Source: Novosphingobium sp. (lineage in GTDB: Bacteria; Pseudomonadota; Alphaproteobacteria; Sphingomonadales; Sphingomonadaceae). Taken from it: a stretch of 64,000 nt of DNA. This document shows, one piece after another, positions 44,846 to 53,867 of the stretch. The stretch covers positions 248,001 to 312,000 of the forward strand of contig NZ_JAPZQX010000002.1 of the NCBI RefSeq assembly GCF_027531025.1. Reading direction: 5' to 3'. A program made the position numbers and the translations under genes. The notes beneath the pieces are model-generated. The model saw only the letters and a list, made by a program, of their open reading frames with translations, did not search any database and had not been told where the DNA came from. Numbering within the stretch: position 1 is the stretch's first letter; each line of letters opens with the position of its first letter.

Positions 44846-46213
44846 ATGGCTTCACGTGCCGATAACGTTGCGAGCAATCTCAATCTCGCGAACTTCTCCA
44901 AGGCCACCGAGCTGAAGAACCGTATCTGGTTCACCCTCGGCGCCCTGATCATCTTCCGCTTCCTGAGCTTCGTACCGCTGCCGGGCGTCAATCCGCTTGT
45001 TCTCGAGCAGCTTTACGAGCAGACGCGGGGCGGGATCCTCGATATCTTCAACACCTTCTCGGGCGGCAGCCTTGAGCGCATGAGCCTCATCGCGCTCGGC
45101 ATCATGCCCTACATCACCGCCTCGATCGTGGTGCAACTCGCCGCTTCGCTCCATCCCTCGCTGATGGCGCTCAAGAAGGAAGGCGAAAGCGGTCGCAAGA
45201 AGCTGAACCAGTATACCCGCTATGGCACCGTGTTCCTCACGGCGATCCAGGGCTGGTTCGTCGCCTCGGGGCTGGAAGCCTATGGCGCGTCGAGCGGGCT
45301 GCAGGCCGTGATCAACCCCGGCCTGATGTTTAAGGTTGGCGCGGTAATCAGCCTGATTGGCGGGACGATGTTCCTGTTGTGGCTGGGTGAGCAGATCACC
45401 AGTCGCGGGATCGGCAACGGTACCTCGCTGATCATCATGGCCGGGATCGTGGCGCAGATGCCCACTTTCGTGGCCAACCTGTTCGAAGGTGGGCGGACCG
45501 GTTCGATCAGCGGCTTCACGATTGCGCTGGTGGTCGTTGTCCTGGTTGTGCTCGTGCTGTTCATCTGCTTCATGGAGCGGGCGACGCGGCGGTTGCTGAT
45601 CCAGTATCCCAAGCGCGCCAGCCAGCATGGCATGATGCAGGCCGACCGCAGCCACCTGCCGCTGAAGATCAACACCGCGGGTGTGATCCCGCCGATCTTC
45701 GCCAGCTCGCTGCTGCTGCTGCCGCTGACGATCAGCCAGTTTGCCGGCAATTCGATTTCGCCCGATACGCCCATGGGCAGCGCGGTCGTGACGCTCAATC
45801 AGTATCTGGCGCACGGTCAGCCGCTGTACATGACGCTTTACGCGATCGGCATTATCTTCTTCTGCTTCTTCTACACCGCCGTGGTGTTCAATCCGGAAGA
45901 GACCGCCGATAACCTGAAGCGCAATGGCGGGTTCATCCCAGGCATCCGTCCGGGCAAGAGCACGGCAACCTATCTTGATTACGTGCTGACCCGCATCACC
46001 GTGATCGGCGCGCTCTACATCACCGTGGTCTGCGTGATCCCCGAATGGTGGATTGGCACGACCGGACTGAACATGATGTTCCTGGGCGGCACCAGCCTGC
46101 TGATCGTGGTCAACGTGACTGTGGATACGATCACCCAGATCCAGTCGCACCTGCTGGCCCACCAGTATGGCGATCTGATCAAGAAGGCCAAGCTCAAGGG
46201 ACGCATCCGCTAA
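44846..46213 (+). CDS. secY: Protein translocase subunit SecY
   Basis: 455 aa, ten predicted membrane helices. Conserved pieces are PLPGVNPLVLEQLYEQTRGG in the first loop (plug region), GIMPYITASIVVQLAASLHP and FNPEETADNLKRNGGFIPGI in the cytoplasmic loop. It forms the protein-conducting channel of the inner membrane. ATG 44846 is used. It ends 21 bases before adk. Confidence 0.98.
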   Translation: MASRADNVASNLNLANFSKATELKNRIWFTLGALIIFRFLSFVPLPGVNPLVLEQLYEQTRGGILDIFNTFSGGSLERMSLIALGIMPYITASIVVQLAASLHPSLMALKKEGESGRKKLNQYTRYGTVFLTAIQGWFVASGLEAYGASSGLQAVINPGLMFKVGAVISLIGGTMFLLWLGEQITSRGIGNGTSLIIMAGIVAQMPTFVANLFEGGRTGSISGFTIALVVVVLVVLVLFICFMERATRRLLIQYPKRASQHGMMQADRSHLPLKINTAGVIPPIFASSLLLLPLTISQFAGNSISPDTPMGSAVVTLNQYLAHGQPLYMTLYAIGIIFFCFFYTAVVFNPEETADNLKRNGGFIPGIRPGKSTATYLDYVLTRITVIGALYITVVCVIPEWWIGTTGLNMMFLGGTSLLIVVNVTVDTITQIQSHLLAHQYGDLIKKAKLKGRIR

Positions 46214-46234
46214 CCGCATATTCGGGGGTATCGC

Positions 46235-46882
46235 GTGAACATCATCCTTCTTGGCCCTCCGGGCGCGGGCAAGGGCACCCAGGCCCAGCGACTGGTCGAG
46301 CGGCACGGCATGCGCCAGCTCTCCACCGGCGACATGCTGCGCGCCGCGGTCAAGGCCGGTACGCCGGTCGGGCTTGAGGCCAAGGCGGTGATGGAGCGGG
46401 GCGAGCTGGTTTCGGACGCGATCGTCTCTGCCCTGATCGGGGAAGAGCTCGATGCGATGGGGCCGACGGTCGGCGCGATCTTCGATGGCTATCCGCGCAC
46501 GGCGGCCCAGGCGGAATCGCTCGATGCGATCCTTGCCGGGCGCGGCCGCACGCTTGATCGCGTGATCGAGCTGGCGGTGGATGAGGATGCTCTGGTCGAA
46601 CGCATCACCGGCCGCTTCACCTGCGCCAATTGCGGCAAGGGCTATCACGACAAGTACGAGCAGCCCAAGGTCGCCGGGGTCTGCGACAAGTGCGGTTCGA
46701 CCGAGTTCAAGCGTCGCCCCGACGACAACGAGGAAACCGTACGGACCCGCATGGCCGAGTATCGCGCCAAGACCGCGCCGATCCTGCCGATCTACGATGC
46801 CCGCGGCATTGTCGCGCGGGTTGATGGCATGGCGGCGATGGATGAGGTGACGGCGGCGATCGAAGGGATTATGGCTGCCTGA
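46235..46882 (+). CDS. adk: Adenylate kinase, zinc-lid type
   Basis: 215 aa from GTG 46235. P-loop GPPGAGKGTQAQRL (residues 7-20), NMP-binding QLSTGDMLRAA, and a LID with four cysteines C130-x2-C133-x16-C150-x2-C153, which should bind zinc. It interconverts ATP, AMP and ADP. Co-directional with secY as in many bacteria. Confidence 0.97.
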   Translation: MNIILLGPPGAGKGTQAQRLVERHGMRQLSTGDMLRAAVKAGTPVGLEAKAVMERGELVSDAIVSALIGEELDAMGPTVGAIFDGYPRTAAQAESLDAILAGRGRTLDRVIELAVDEDALVERITGRFTCANCGKGYHDKYEQPKVAGVCDKCGSTEFKRRPDDNEETVRTRMAEYRAKTAPILPIYDARGIVARVDGMAAMDEVTAAIEGIMAA

Positions 46883-46900
46883 TCCTGCTTGGGGGAAGGC

Positions 46901-47491
46901 ATGCGCAATCAATCGATCTTCATCGCCGCATCGCTGGCGATCGCGGCACTGGCCAGTCCGGCACAGGCCGAAGTGATCGCCGCATCGGACGGCGGCTTCG
47001 TAATCAATCACAGCGTCGATATTCCGGCCGACCGTTCGGCGGTCTGGAAAGTGCTGATTGCCCCGGCGAAGTGGTGGTCATCGGATCACACCTATTCGGG
47101 CAATGCCGACAACCTCTATCTCGATGCCCAGGCGACCGGCTGCTTCTGCGAGAAGCTGCCCCGACCGGCTGACGCGCCCGAGAGCCAGCGGATGGGCAGT
47201 GTCGAACATATGCACATCGTCTATGCCGATCCCCAGCGCGGCGTCCTGCGGATGACGGGCGGGCTCGGCCCGCTCCAGGCTGAGGCGGTCACCGGCGTCA
47301 TGACGATCGCGATCCGCCCGGAAGGCGAGGGATCGCGTCTGACCCTGCGCTATGTCGTCGGAGGCGTCTGGCAGGGCAAGCCGGCCGAAGTCGGTCCGCT
47401 GGTCGACGGCGTGCTGGGCGAACAGGTCAAGCGTCTGGCGGCGAAGTTCGCTCCGGCGGAGCCAGCGCCCGAGCCGGCGGCCAAGCCCTGA
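46901..47491 (+). CDS. Secreted SRPBCC/START-like domain protein
   Basis: 196 aa from ATG 46901; GGGGGAAGG lies just upstream. Residues 1-25 form a signal peptide (AALASPAQA-E). The mature part looks like an SRPBCC (polyketide cyclase) fold: VDIPADRSAVWKVLIAPAKW, then beta strands and a long C-terminal helix. The tail is AEPAPEPAAKP. It would bind a hydrophobic ligand in the periplasm. It is an unusual passenger between adk and rpsM; sphingomonad-specific in my view but not checked. It ends 22 bases before the rpsM promoter. Confidence 0.82.
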   Translation: MRNQSIFIAASLAIAALASPAQAEVIAASDGGFVINHSVDIPADRSAVWKVLIAPAKWWSSDHTYSGNADNLYLDAQATGCFCEKLPRPADAPESQRMGSVEHMHIVYADPQRGVLRMTGGLGPLQAEAVTGVMTIAIRPEGEGSRLTLRYVVGGVWQGKPAEVGPLVDGVLGEQVKRLAAKFAPAEPAPEPAAKP

Positions 47492-47512
47492 ATTCGGCTG
47501 TCGTCAGCGGCG

Positions 47513-47541
47513 TTGACAGCAGAGGCGAATCGCCGTAAGCG
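47513..47541 (+). promoter_or_regulatory. Promoter of the rpsM-rplQ operon
   Basis: A consensus TTGACA (47513-47518), 17-base spacer and TAAGCG (47536-47541) lie about 147 bases before rpsM, just after the SRPBCC gene. This separates rpsM-rpsK-rpoA-rplQ from the upstream block. Confidence 0.65.
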
Positions 47542-47545
47542 CGCC

Positions 47546-47629
47546 CTCCATCCGTGAACGACGTCAAGTCCGGAAGGCGAGGGCCTTTGTGCGCGCCAAC
47601 CGGGCTTTTTGCCGTTCTCACGGATGGAG
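47546..47629 (+). promoter_or_regulatory. Structured leader of the rpsM operon
   Basis: CTCCATCCGTGA (47546-47557) and TCACGGATGGAG (47618-47629) pair perfectly over 12 bases and enclose a 60-base loop that holds an AAGGC-GAGG-GCCTT hairpin. The helix begins at the expected transcription start. In E. coli the alpha operon leader folds into a pseudoknot bound by S4, but no rpsD is present here, so the ligand is open. Confidence 0.6.
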
Positions 47630-47687
47630 CGTTGAGATGGAAGGCCGTGGGGCAACCTGCCACCTTCTGTGGAGCATGGAGAATTAA

Positions 47688-48056
47688 GTGGCTCGTATTG
47701 CCGGGGTCAATATCCCCACCAACAAGCGCGTAATCATCGCGCTCACCTACATTCACGGTATCGGCCCGTTCAAGGCCCGCCAGATCGTCGACAAGCTGGG
47801 TATCGATGTTACCCGCCGCGTTTCGGACCTGTCTGACCAGGAAGTCCTGCAGATCCGCGAAACCATCGACGCCGAGCACACGGTTGAAGGTGACCTTCGC
47901 CGCGAAACCGCAATGAACATCAAGCGCCTGATGGACCTGGCCTGCTATCGCGGCCTGCGCCATCGCAAGGGGCTGCCGGTTCGCGGTCAGCGCACGCACA
48001 CCAACGCCCGCACCCGCAAGGGCAAGGCCAAGCCGATCGCCGGCAAGAAGAAGTAA
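47688..48056 (+). CDS. rpsM: 30S ribosomal protein S13
   Basis: 122 aa from GTG 47688 (TGGAG upstream). [20 protein letters not shown] and the C-terminal basic tail [20 protein letters not shown] that contacts P-site tRNA. First gene of the alpha-type operon. Confidence 0.98.
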   Translation: MARIAGVNIPTNKRVIIALTYIHGIGPFKARQIVDKLGIDVTRRVSDLSDQEVLQIRETIDAEHTVEGDLRRETAMNIKRLMDLACYRGLRHRKGLPVRGQRTHTNARTRKGKAKPIAGKKK

Positions 48057-48111
48057 GCCGCCGCCGCAAGGCAGCAGCTTTCCCTTCCCGATATTCGAGT
48101 AGGAACGAAAA

Positions 48112-48501
48112 ATGGCACGCGAACCCCAGCGCATCAAGCGCCGCGAGCGGAAGAACATCACCAGCGGCATCGCCCATGTGAATGCCAGCTTCAATAACAC
48201 CATGATCACCATCACCGATGCCCAGGGCAACGCGATCTCCTGGTCCAGCGCCGGCATGATGGGCTTCAAGGGTAGCCGCAAGTCGACCCCCTATGCCGCT
48301 CAGGTGGCTGCGGACGACGCCGGCAAGAAGGCCGCCGAGCATGGCGTCCGCACCCTGGAAGTCGAAGTGAAGGGTCCCGGTTCGGGCCGCGAAAGCGCGC
48401 TGCGTGCCCTGCAGGCCGTTGGCTTCACGATCACCTCGATCCGCGACGTCACGCCGATCCCGCACAACGGGGTCCGGCCGTCCAAGCGTCGCCGTGTCTG
48501 A
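48112..48501 (+). CDS. rpsK: 30S ribosomal protein S11
   Basis: 129 aa. [20 protein letters not shown] and the C-terminal [17 protein letters not shown]. Platform protein near the Shine-Dalgarno interaction site. AGGAACG precedes the ATG. Confidence 0.98.
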   Translation: MAREPQRIKRRERKNITSGIAHVNASFNNTMITITDAQGNAISWSSAGMMGFKGSRKSTPYAAQVAADDAGKKAAEHGVRTLEVEVKGPGSGRESALRALQAVGFTITSIRDVTPIPHNGVRPSKRRRV

Positions 48502-48624
48502 TCGAGTTTTTGCGGCGGTGGGGCCCCACCGCTGCAGTTACGGGTCGGTCGCGGTGCTGAAAGGCGCAGCGGCCGTATCCGCCAAATCAAGGCCCTAGAG
48601 CCAAAGATCCATTAGGGGACCTCC

Positions 48625-49683
48625 ATGACTGTCAACATCAAGAACTGGCAGGAACTCAAGAAGCCCAACACGCTCGAAGTGAAGTCCGGCACTGATTCCA
48701 AGCGCCGCGCCACCTTCGTTGCCGAACCGCTTGAGCGCGGCTTCGGCCTTACGCTGGGCAACGCGCTGCGCCGCGTGCTGCTGTCCTCGCTGCAGGGCGC
48801 CGCGATCACCTCGATCAAGATCGAGAACGTCCTGCACGAATTCTCGTCGCTGGCCGGTGTGCGCGAGGACGTGACCGACATCGTCCTCAACGTGAAGCAG
48901 ATCGCGCTCAAGATGCAGGGCGAAGGTCCGAAGCGTCTGCAGCTGTCGGCCACCGGCCCGGCTGAAGTGAAGGCGGGCGACATCGCCGTGTCGGGCGACA
49001 TCGAGGTCATGAACAAGGACCTGGTGATCTGCCATCTCGACGAAGGCGCGACGCTGAACATGGAACTGACCGCCGATACCGGCAAGGGCTATGTCCCGGC
49101 CGTGTCGAACCGTCCGGTCGATGCGCCGATCGGCCTGATCCCGGTCGACTCGCTTTACTCGCCGGTGCGCCAGGTGTCGTACAAGGTCGACAACGCCCGT
49201 ATCGGCCAGGAGCTTGACTACGACAAGCTGAGCCTGACCGTCGAAACCGATGGCACTGTCACTCCGGAAGATGCCGTGGCCTATGCCGCCCGCATCCTTC
49301 AGGACCAGCTTTCGCTCTTCGTCCACTTCGAAGACGCGGTGCCGATGGGCGCTTCGCCGATGATCGGTCTGGCCGCTGCTCCGGTCGAGGAAAGCGACGC
49401 CAGCCAGCTCAACCGTTACCTCCTCAAGAAGGTCGACGAGCTGGAACTGTCGGTCCGTTCGGCCAACTGCCTCAAGAACGACAACATCATCTACATCGGC
49501 GACCTGGTCCAGAAGACCGAGGCCGAGATGCTCCGCACGCCGAACTTCGGCCGCAAGAGCCTCAACGAGATCAAGGAAGTCCTGAGCTCGATGGGCCTGC
49601 GCCTCGGCATGGACATCCCTGGCTGGCCGCCGGAAAACATCGAGGAAATGGCCAAGAAGCTCGAACAGGAACTGCTGGGCTAA
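48625..49683 (+). CDS. rpoA: RNA polymerase alpha subunit
   Basis: 352 aa. The N-terminal dimerisation domain shows [20 protein letters not shown] and the C-terminal domain [20 protein letters not shown] and [20 protein letters not shown], which bind UP elements and activators. AGGGGACC lies upstream of ATG 48625. The 123-base gap after rpsK has no obvious promoter or gene. Confidence 0.98.
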   Translation: MTVNIKNWQELKKPNTLEVKSGTDSKRRATFVAEPLERGFGLTLGNALRRVLLSSLQGAAITSIKIENVLHEFSSLAGVREDVTDIVLNVKQIALKMQGEGPKRLQLSATGPAEVKAGDIAVSGDIEVMNKDLVICHLDEGATLNMELTADTGKGYVPAVSNRPVDAPIGLIPVDSLYSPVRQVSYKVDNARIGQELDYDKLSLTVETDGTVTPEDAVAYAARILQDQLSLFVHFEDAVPMGASPMIGLAAAPVEESDASQLNRYLLKKVDELELSVRSANCLKNDNIIYIGDLVQKTEAEMLRTPNFGRKSLNEIKEVLSSMGLRLGMDIPGWPPENIEEMAKKLEQELLG

Positions 49684-49791
49684 TGGCTTTCGGGGCACCT
49701 TCGGGTGCCCCACCGGTGATCGGCGGCGACCGGAACTGCCGCCTGCTATGGGGTACCTGGCACGGCCCCCTAACGAACGAAGGAAAGACCC

Positions 49792-50205
49792 ATGCGTCAC
49801 AAGCTTGGTGGGCGTAAGCTCAACCGCACTTCCAGCCACCGCAAGGCGCTGCTGCGCAACATGTCGGCGGCTCTGATCAAGCACGAACAGATCACCACCA
49901 CGCTGCCCAAGGCCCGCGAACTGCGTCCCTACCTGGAAAAGCTGATCACGCTGGCGAAGCGCGGCGGCCTGTCGAACCGTCGTCTGGCCCATGCCCGCCT
50001 GCTCGACGAAGCGCAGGAAAAGAAGCTGTTCGAAGTCCTGGCCGCGCGTTACGCCGACCGTCAGGGCGGCTACACCCGCGTGCTCAAGGCCGGCATCCGC
50101 GCTTCGGACGCCGCCCCGCTCGCGGTGATCGAACTGGTTGACCGCGATCCGGCCGCGAAGGGCCAGGATTCGGGTCCGGTGATGATCGACGAAGACGCCG
50201 AATAA
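49792..50205 (+). CDS. rplQ: 50S ribosomal protein L17
   Basis: 137 aa. [20 protein letters not shown] then the [20 protein letters not shown] segment and an acidic extension PVMIDEDAE. It is at the tunnel exit side of the large subunit. Last gene of the operon, followed by a terminator. Confidence 0.97.
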   Translation: MRHKLGGRKLNRTSSHRKALLRNMSAALIKHEQITTTLPKARELRPYLEKLITLAKRGGLSNRRLAHARLLDEAQEKKLFEVLAARYADRQGGYTRVLKAGIRASDAAPLAVIELVDRDPAAKGQDSGPVMIDEDAE

Positions 50206-50234
50206 GTCTTACCCGCGACCTTTGGTCCGGTTGA

Positions 50235-50275
50235 AAAGGCGGGGGTGACTGTTAAGGTCGTCTCCGCCTTTCTCG
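50235..50275 (+). terminator. Probable terminator after rplQ
   Basis: AAAGGCGG (50235-50242) pairs perfectly with CCGCCTTT (50264-50271) around a 21-base loop, followed by CTCG. The A-rich and T-rich flanks fit an intrinsic terminator for the rpsM-rplQ transcript, although the loop is long. Confidence 0.6.
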
Positions 50276-50307
50276 TTGAGGGCGCTCTAGTCTTTTCGGA
50301 GAACCGC

Positions 50308-52518
50308 ATGTCGCGCCGCGTTCCGGCCATCCTGGCCGCTGCCCTGCTTTCCACCGTCGCTGCCCCGCTGATTGCCGAGAAAATGACCCTGGCCTATCCG
50401 GATACCCGCCAGACCGATCTGGTCGAGGAGCAGTTTGGCGAGAAGGTTGCCGATCCCTATCGCTGGCTCGAGAACGATGTCCGCACCGACAGCGAAGTGG
50501 CCGGCTGGGTGGCACGGCAGAATGCGGTGACGCAGCAGTACCTGGCGAAGTTGCCGCAGCGGGACTGGTTCGCCCAGCGCATCCGCGGCCTGCTCGATTA
50601 CGAACGCTTCGGTCTGCCCCGCAAGGCCGGGCAGTACTACTTCTACATGCGCAATTCGGGCTTGCAGAACCAGTCGCAGCTGTTCGTGCGCAAGGGGCTG
50701 AACGGCACGCCCCGGCTGCTGATCGATCCCAATGCCTGGGCCAAGGACGGGGCGACCGCGCTCGACGCCTGGGTACCGTCGGATAACGGCAAATTGCTGG
50801 CCTATTCGATCCAGGATGGAGGATCGGACTGGCGCACGATCAAGGTGCTGGACACCACGACCGGCAAGGACCTGGGTGACGGGGTGAAGTGGGCGAAGTT
50901 CACCGGCATCGCCTGGGTGGGCAACGAGGGTTTCCTCTATTCGCGCTTCCCGGAACCCAAGCCGGGTGACGAGTTCCAGTCGCTCAACAAGAACCAGGCG
51001 ATCTATTTCCACCGGATCGGCACCAGCCAGGCCGAGGACCAAATGGTCTATTCGACGCCCAACGATCCGGACCTTGGCCATTCGGCCGAAGTCACCCACG
51101 ATAACCGCTGGGTGGTGATCACCACGGCCAAGGGCACCGACAGCCGTTATGCCATCCACGTGATGCCGCTGGGCAAGGATCGCAAGTGGCAGGCGCAGAC
51201 CCTGATCGGTGGGCTGGACCATGCCTGGAACCTGATCGAGGGGATCGGCGACACGCTGTACTTCGTGACCAACAAGGACGCGCCGAAAATGAAGGTGGTG
51301 AAGTTCGATCTTCGTAAGAAGACCGCGCTTTACCGTACCGAGTGCGAAAGCCCGGCCAAGCCGGATGACGTGTGCATGGAGCCGCGGCCCGAGCCGGTCG
51401 ACGTGATTCCCGAACGGGCTGAAACGCTCGACCGGGCGCAGATCGTCGGCAACCGCCTCGTCTTGGCCTACCTCAAGGATGCCAAGTCCGTGGCTGAGGT
51501 GCGCTCGCTTGATGGCAAGCCGGTGCAGCAGATCACGCTGAACGCGATCGGCACCGCTTCGGGCTTCACAGGGCGCCCCGGCGATCCGGAAACCTTCTAT
51601 GCCTTTTCCAGCTTCAACCAGCCAACCGGGATCTTCCGGTTCGATGCCAGCACCGGCAAGAGCACGCCCTTCGCCCTGCCGAAGCTGACCTTCAATCCCG
51701 CCGACTACGCGATCGAGCAGCGCTTCTATACCTCGAAGGATGGCACGCGGGTGCCGATGTTCGTGGTGCGCAAGAAGGCCGTGGCCGATGCCCGCAAGGC
51801 CGTGCCGACGCTGCTCTATGGCTATGGCGGGTTCGATATCGCGCTGACCCCGGGGTTCTCGGCGGTGCGGATGGCCTGGCTTGAGGCGGGCGGTGCCTTT
51901 GCGCTCGCCAACCTGCGCGGCGGCGGCGAATACGGCAAGGCCTGGCATGATGCCGGGCGCCTGGGCAACAAGCAGAACGTGTTCGACGATTTCATCGCCG
52001 CGGGCGAATTCCTGATTGCCGAAGGGATCACCCCCAAGGGAGGCCTGTCGATCCAGGGCGGCTCCAACGGCGGTCTGCTGGTTGGTGCAGTGGTCAACCA
52101 GCGGCCGGACCTGTTCGTTGCCGCCAATCCGGCGGTGGGCGTGATGGACATGCTGCGCTTCGATCGTTTCACCGCCGGGCGGTACTGGGTCGATGACTAT
52201 GGCTATCCCAGCAACGAGGGCGATTGGCGCGTGCTGCGGTCCTATTCGCCCTATCACAACATCAAGGTGGGCGTGGACTATCCGGCCGTGCTGGTGACCA
52301 CGGCAGATACCGATGACCGCGTCGTGCCGGGCCACTCGTTCAAGTACACGGCGGCGCTGCAGGCGGCCAAGGCCGGCAGCAAGCCGCACCTGATCCGGAT
52401 CGAAACCCGCGCCGGACACGGATCGGGCAAGCCGACCGACAAGGTGGTGGCCGAGAATGCCGATGTCCTGGCCTTCCTTGCGCAATGGAGTGGCTTGTCC
52501 GTTCAGAAAAGCGAATAG
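50308..52518 (+). CDS. Prolyl oligopeptidase family serine peptidase (S9A)
   Basis: 736 aa from ATG 50308 (CGGAGAA upstream). A signal peptide-like start (MSRRVPAILAAALLSTVAAP) suggests periplasmic location. The beta-propeller covers about 70-440. The C-terminal hydrolase has the nucleophile in QGGSNGGLLVGA, the Asp in TADTDDRVVPGHS and the His in RAGHGSGKPTDK. It cleaves short proline-containing peptides. Opening residues DPYRWLEND are typical of the family. Confidence 0.95.
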   Translation: MSRRVPAILAAALLSTVAAPLIAEKMTLAYPDTRQTDLVEEQFGEKVADPYRWLENDVRTDSEVAGWVARQNAVTQQYLAKLPQRDWFAQRIRGLLDYERFGLPRKAGQYYFYMRNSGLQNQSQLFVRKGLNGTPRLLIDPNAWAKDGATALDAWVPSDNGKLLAYSIQDGGSDWRTIKVLDTTTGKDLGDGVKWAKFTGIAWVGNEGFLYSRFPEPKPGDEFQSLNKNQAIYFHRIGTSQAEDQMVYSTPNDPDLGHSAEVTHDNRWVVITTAKGTDSRYAIHVMPLGKDRKWQAQTLIGGLDHAWNLIEGIGDTLYFVTNKDAPKMKVVKFDLRKKTALYRTECESPAKPDDVCMEPRPEPVDVIPERAETLDRAQIVGNRLVLAYLKDAKSVAEVRSLDGKPVQQITLNAIGTASGFTGRPGDPETFYAFSSFNQPTGIFRFDASTGKSTPFALPKLTFNPADYAIEQRFYTSKDGTRVPMFVVRKKAVADARKAVPTLLYGYGGFDIALTPGFSAVRMAWLEAGGAFALANLRGGGEYGKAWHDAGRLGNKQNVFDDFIAAGEFLIAEGITPKGGLSIQGGSNGGLLVGAVVNQRPDLFVAANPAVGVMDMLRFDRFTAGRYWVDDYGYPSNEGDWRVLRSYSPYHNIKVGVDYPAVLVTTADTDDRVVPGHSFKYTAALQAAKAGSKPHLIRIETRAGHGSGKPTDKVVAENADVLAFLAQWSGLSVQKSE

Positions 52519-52576
52519 CTTTATGAACAGAAGCTAACCGAGGGGTTCAGCTTCATGCCACGGCCGAATCGCTAAT

Positions 52577-52619
52577 CCTTCACTCGACGCCGGGCTATTC
52601 CGCCGGGCAAGAGTGAAGG
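52577..52619 (+). promoter_or_regulatory. Hairpin covering the ribosome-binding site of the 52629 gene
   Basis: CCTTCACTC (52577-52585) pairs perfectly with GAGTGAAGG (52611-52619). The right arm contains most of the AAGGA ribosome-binding site for ATG 52629. It could hold back translation until opened by temperature, a ligand or ribosome movement. Only the pairing is seen. Confidence 0.5.
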
Positions 52620-52628
52620 ATGAAGACG

Positions 52629-53246
52629 ATGAAGACCCGCTCCACAGCACTGGCCAAGGGTACCATTGCCAGCCTTGCCGCTGGCGCGCTGGCGCTTTCC
52701 TCAGCCACCCCGGCCTTTGCCGATCGCCGCGACAACGATGGCGTCAGCGCTGGTGACATCATTGCCGGGGCCCTGGTGATTGGCGGCATCGCGGCAGTCG
52801 CCGCTGCTGCCAGCCGTGATGACGGCTATGATCGCGACTATCGCAATGACCGCGATTACCGCTACGGTCGGGCGGGTTACGGCTATGATCGTGGCTATGG
52901 CTATGATCGCGACCGTTCATGGCGTGGCAGCCCGCGTCGGGCGATTGAACAGTGCGTCTATGCCGCCGAACGCGATGCCGGCCGCTACTCCTATGGGCGC
53001 GCTGATGTGACCGACATCCGCCAGATCCGCGAAACCCGCTGGGGTTACGAGGTGCGCGGCCGGATTGCCGTCAACACGCTTGGGCGCGACTGGCGCCGGG
53101 GCGATGGCTACTACGGCCGCGGTTGGGGCGGTGACTATCGCGGCTGGAATGCCGGCCTGCGCGGTTACGACAGCGGCTCGTTCAAGTGCAAGATCGAGCG
53201 CGGCCGGGTCGTCGATCTCGACTACAGCGGCATCCGCGGCCTCTAG
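52629..53246 (+). CDS. Secreted Tyr/Arg/Asp-rich protein with C-terminal two-Cys domain (paralogue A)
   Basis: 205 aa from ATG 52629; ATG 52620 is directly on the ribosome-binding site and is less likely. After a signal peptide (to about TPAFA-D) comes DGVSAGDIIAGALVIGGIAA, a glycine-rich hydrophobic stretch, then a YDRDYRND-type low-complexity linker, then a domain with CVYAAERDA and FKCKIERGRVVDLDYSG holding one Cys at each end. The same layout is seen in the next gene. Family unknown to me; an envelope role is likely. The two Cys may form a disulfide. Confidence 0.82.
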   Translation: MKTRSTALAKGTIASLAAGALALSSATPAFADRRDNDGVSAGDIIAGALVIGGIAAVAAAASRDDGYDRDYRNDRDYRYGRAGYGYDRGYGYDRDRSWRGSPRRAIEQCVYAAERDAGRYSYGRADVTDIRQIRETRWGYEVRGRIAVNTLGRDWRRGDGYYGRGWGGDYRGWNAGLRGYDSGSFKCKIERGRVVDLDYSGIRGL

Positions 53247-53351
53247 GCTGTCCACTAGGCGAAGGGCGGTTCAGGCGAGAGCAAGACTGGGCCGCCTAGC
53301 GCATGGTTCAACGGGGCTCACCGCGAGTCCCTCGCGATGGGATTCCTGCCA

Positions 53352-53861
53352 ATGACCGGCAAGTTCAAGCGTGGCGCCGCAGCCCTGGCACTGGTTGCCT
53401 CCTTCTCGATGGCCGCAAGCCCGGCCCTGGCCAGAGGCTGGGGTGGTGGCTGGGGCCATCATCGCAACCATGATCGGATCGACGGCGGCGATATCCTCGC
53501 CGGGATCCTGATCATCGGCGGGATTGCCGCCATCGCCAGCGCCGCCAGCAAGGCCAAGAAGGAACGCGAGCAGCTGCCGCGCGACTATCCCGACGAACCC
53601 TATCGCGAGGACCGCAGCGACTATGGCCGCAGCGATGATCGTCCGGAATGGCGCGAGGGCAGCGGGATCGACATGGCGGTCAATCGCTGCATCGACGAGG
53701 TCAATCGCGGACGCGAACGGGTTGGCGAAGTCGAAAGCGTCAATCGTGACGCCGATGGTTGGCGCGTCAGCGGTACCACCACCGGCCGTGGCAATTTCAG
53801 TTGCACGATCGACCGCGACGGGCGGATCCGCAACGTCAACATCGACGGGCAGGCAATCTGA
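53352..53861 (+). CDS. Secreted protein, paralogue B of the 52629 gene
   Basis: 169 aa from ATG 53352 (canonical signal peptide MTGKFKRGAAALALVASFSM); ATG 53337 would add five residues. RIDGGDILAGILIIGGIAAI aligns with the glycine-rich segment of paralogue A. A shorter charged linker (DEPYREDRSDYGRSDDR) follows, then VNRCIDEVNRG ... DGWRVSGTTTGRGNFSCTID and a final GRIRNVNIDG strand. Conserved Cys, GW/GY-x-V-x-G and F-x-C-x-I positions show common descent. Function unknown. The gap from paralogue A is 105 bases and appears empty. Confidence 0.82.
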   Translation: MTGKFKRGAAALALVASFSMAASPALARGWGGGWGHHRNHDRIDGGDILAGILIIGGIAAIASAASKAKKEREQLPRDYPDEPYREDRSDYGRSDDRPEWREGSGIDMAVNRCIDEVNRGRERVGEVESVNRDADGWRVSGTTTGRGNFSCTIDRDGRIRNVNIDGQAI

Positions 53862-53867
53862 CCTGGG

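Noticed and set aside
44852..47011. 719-codon open frame antisense to secY-adk
   Set aside because: Spans two unmistakable genes on the other strand and has no recognisable protein features.
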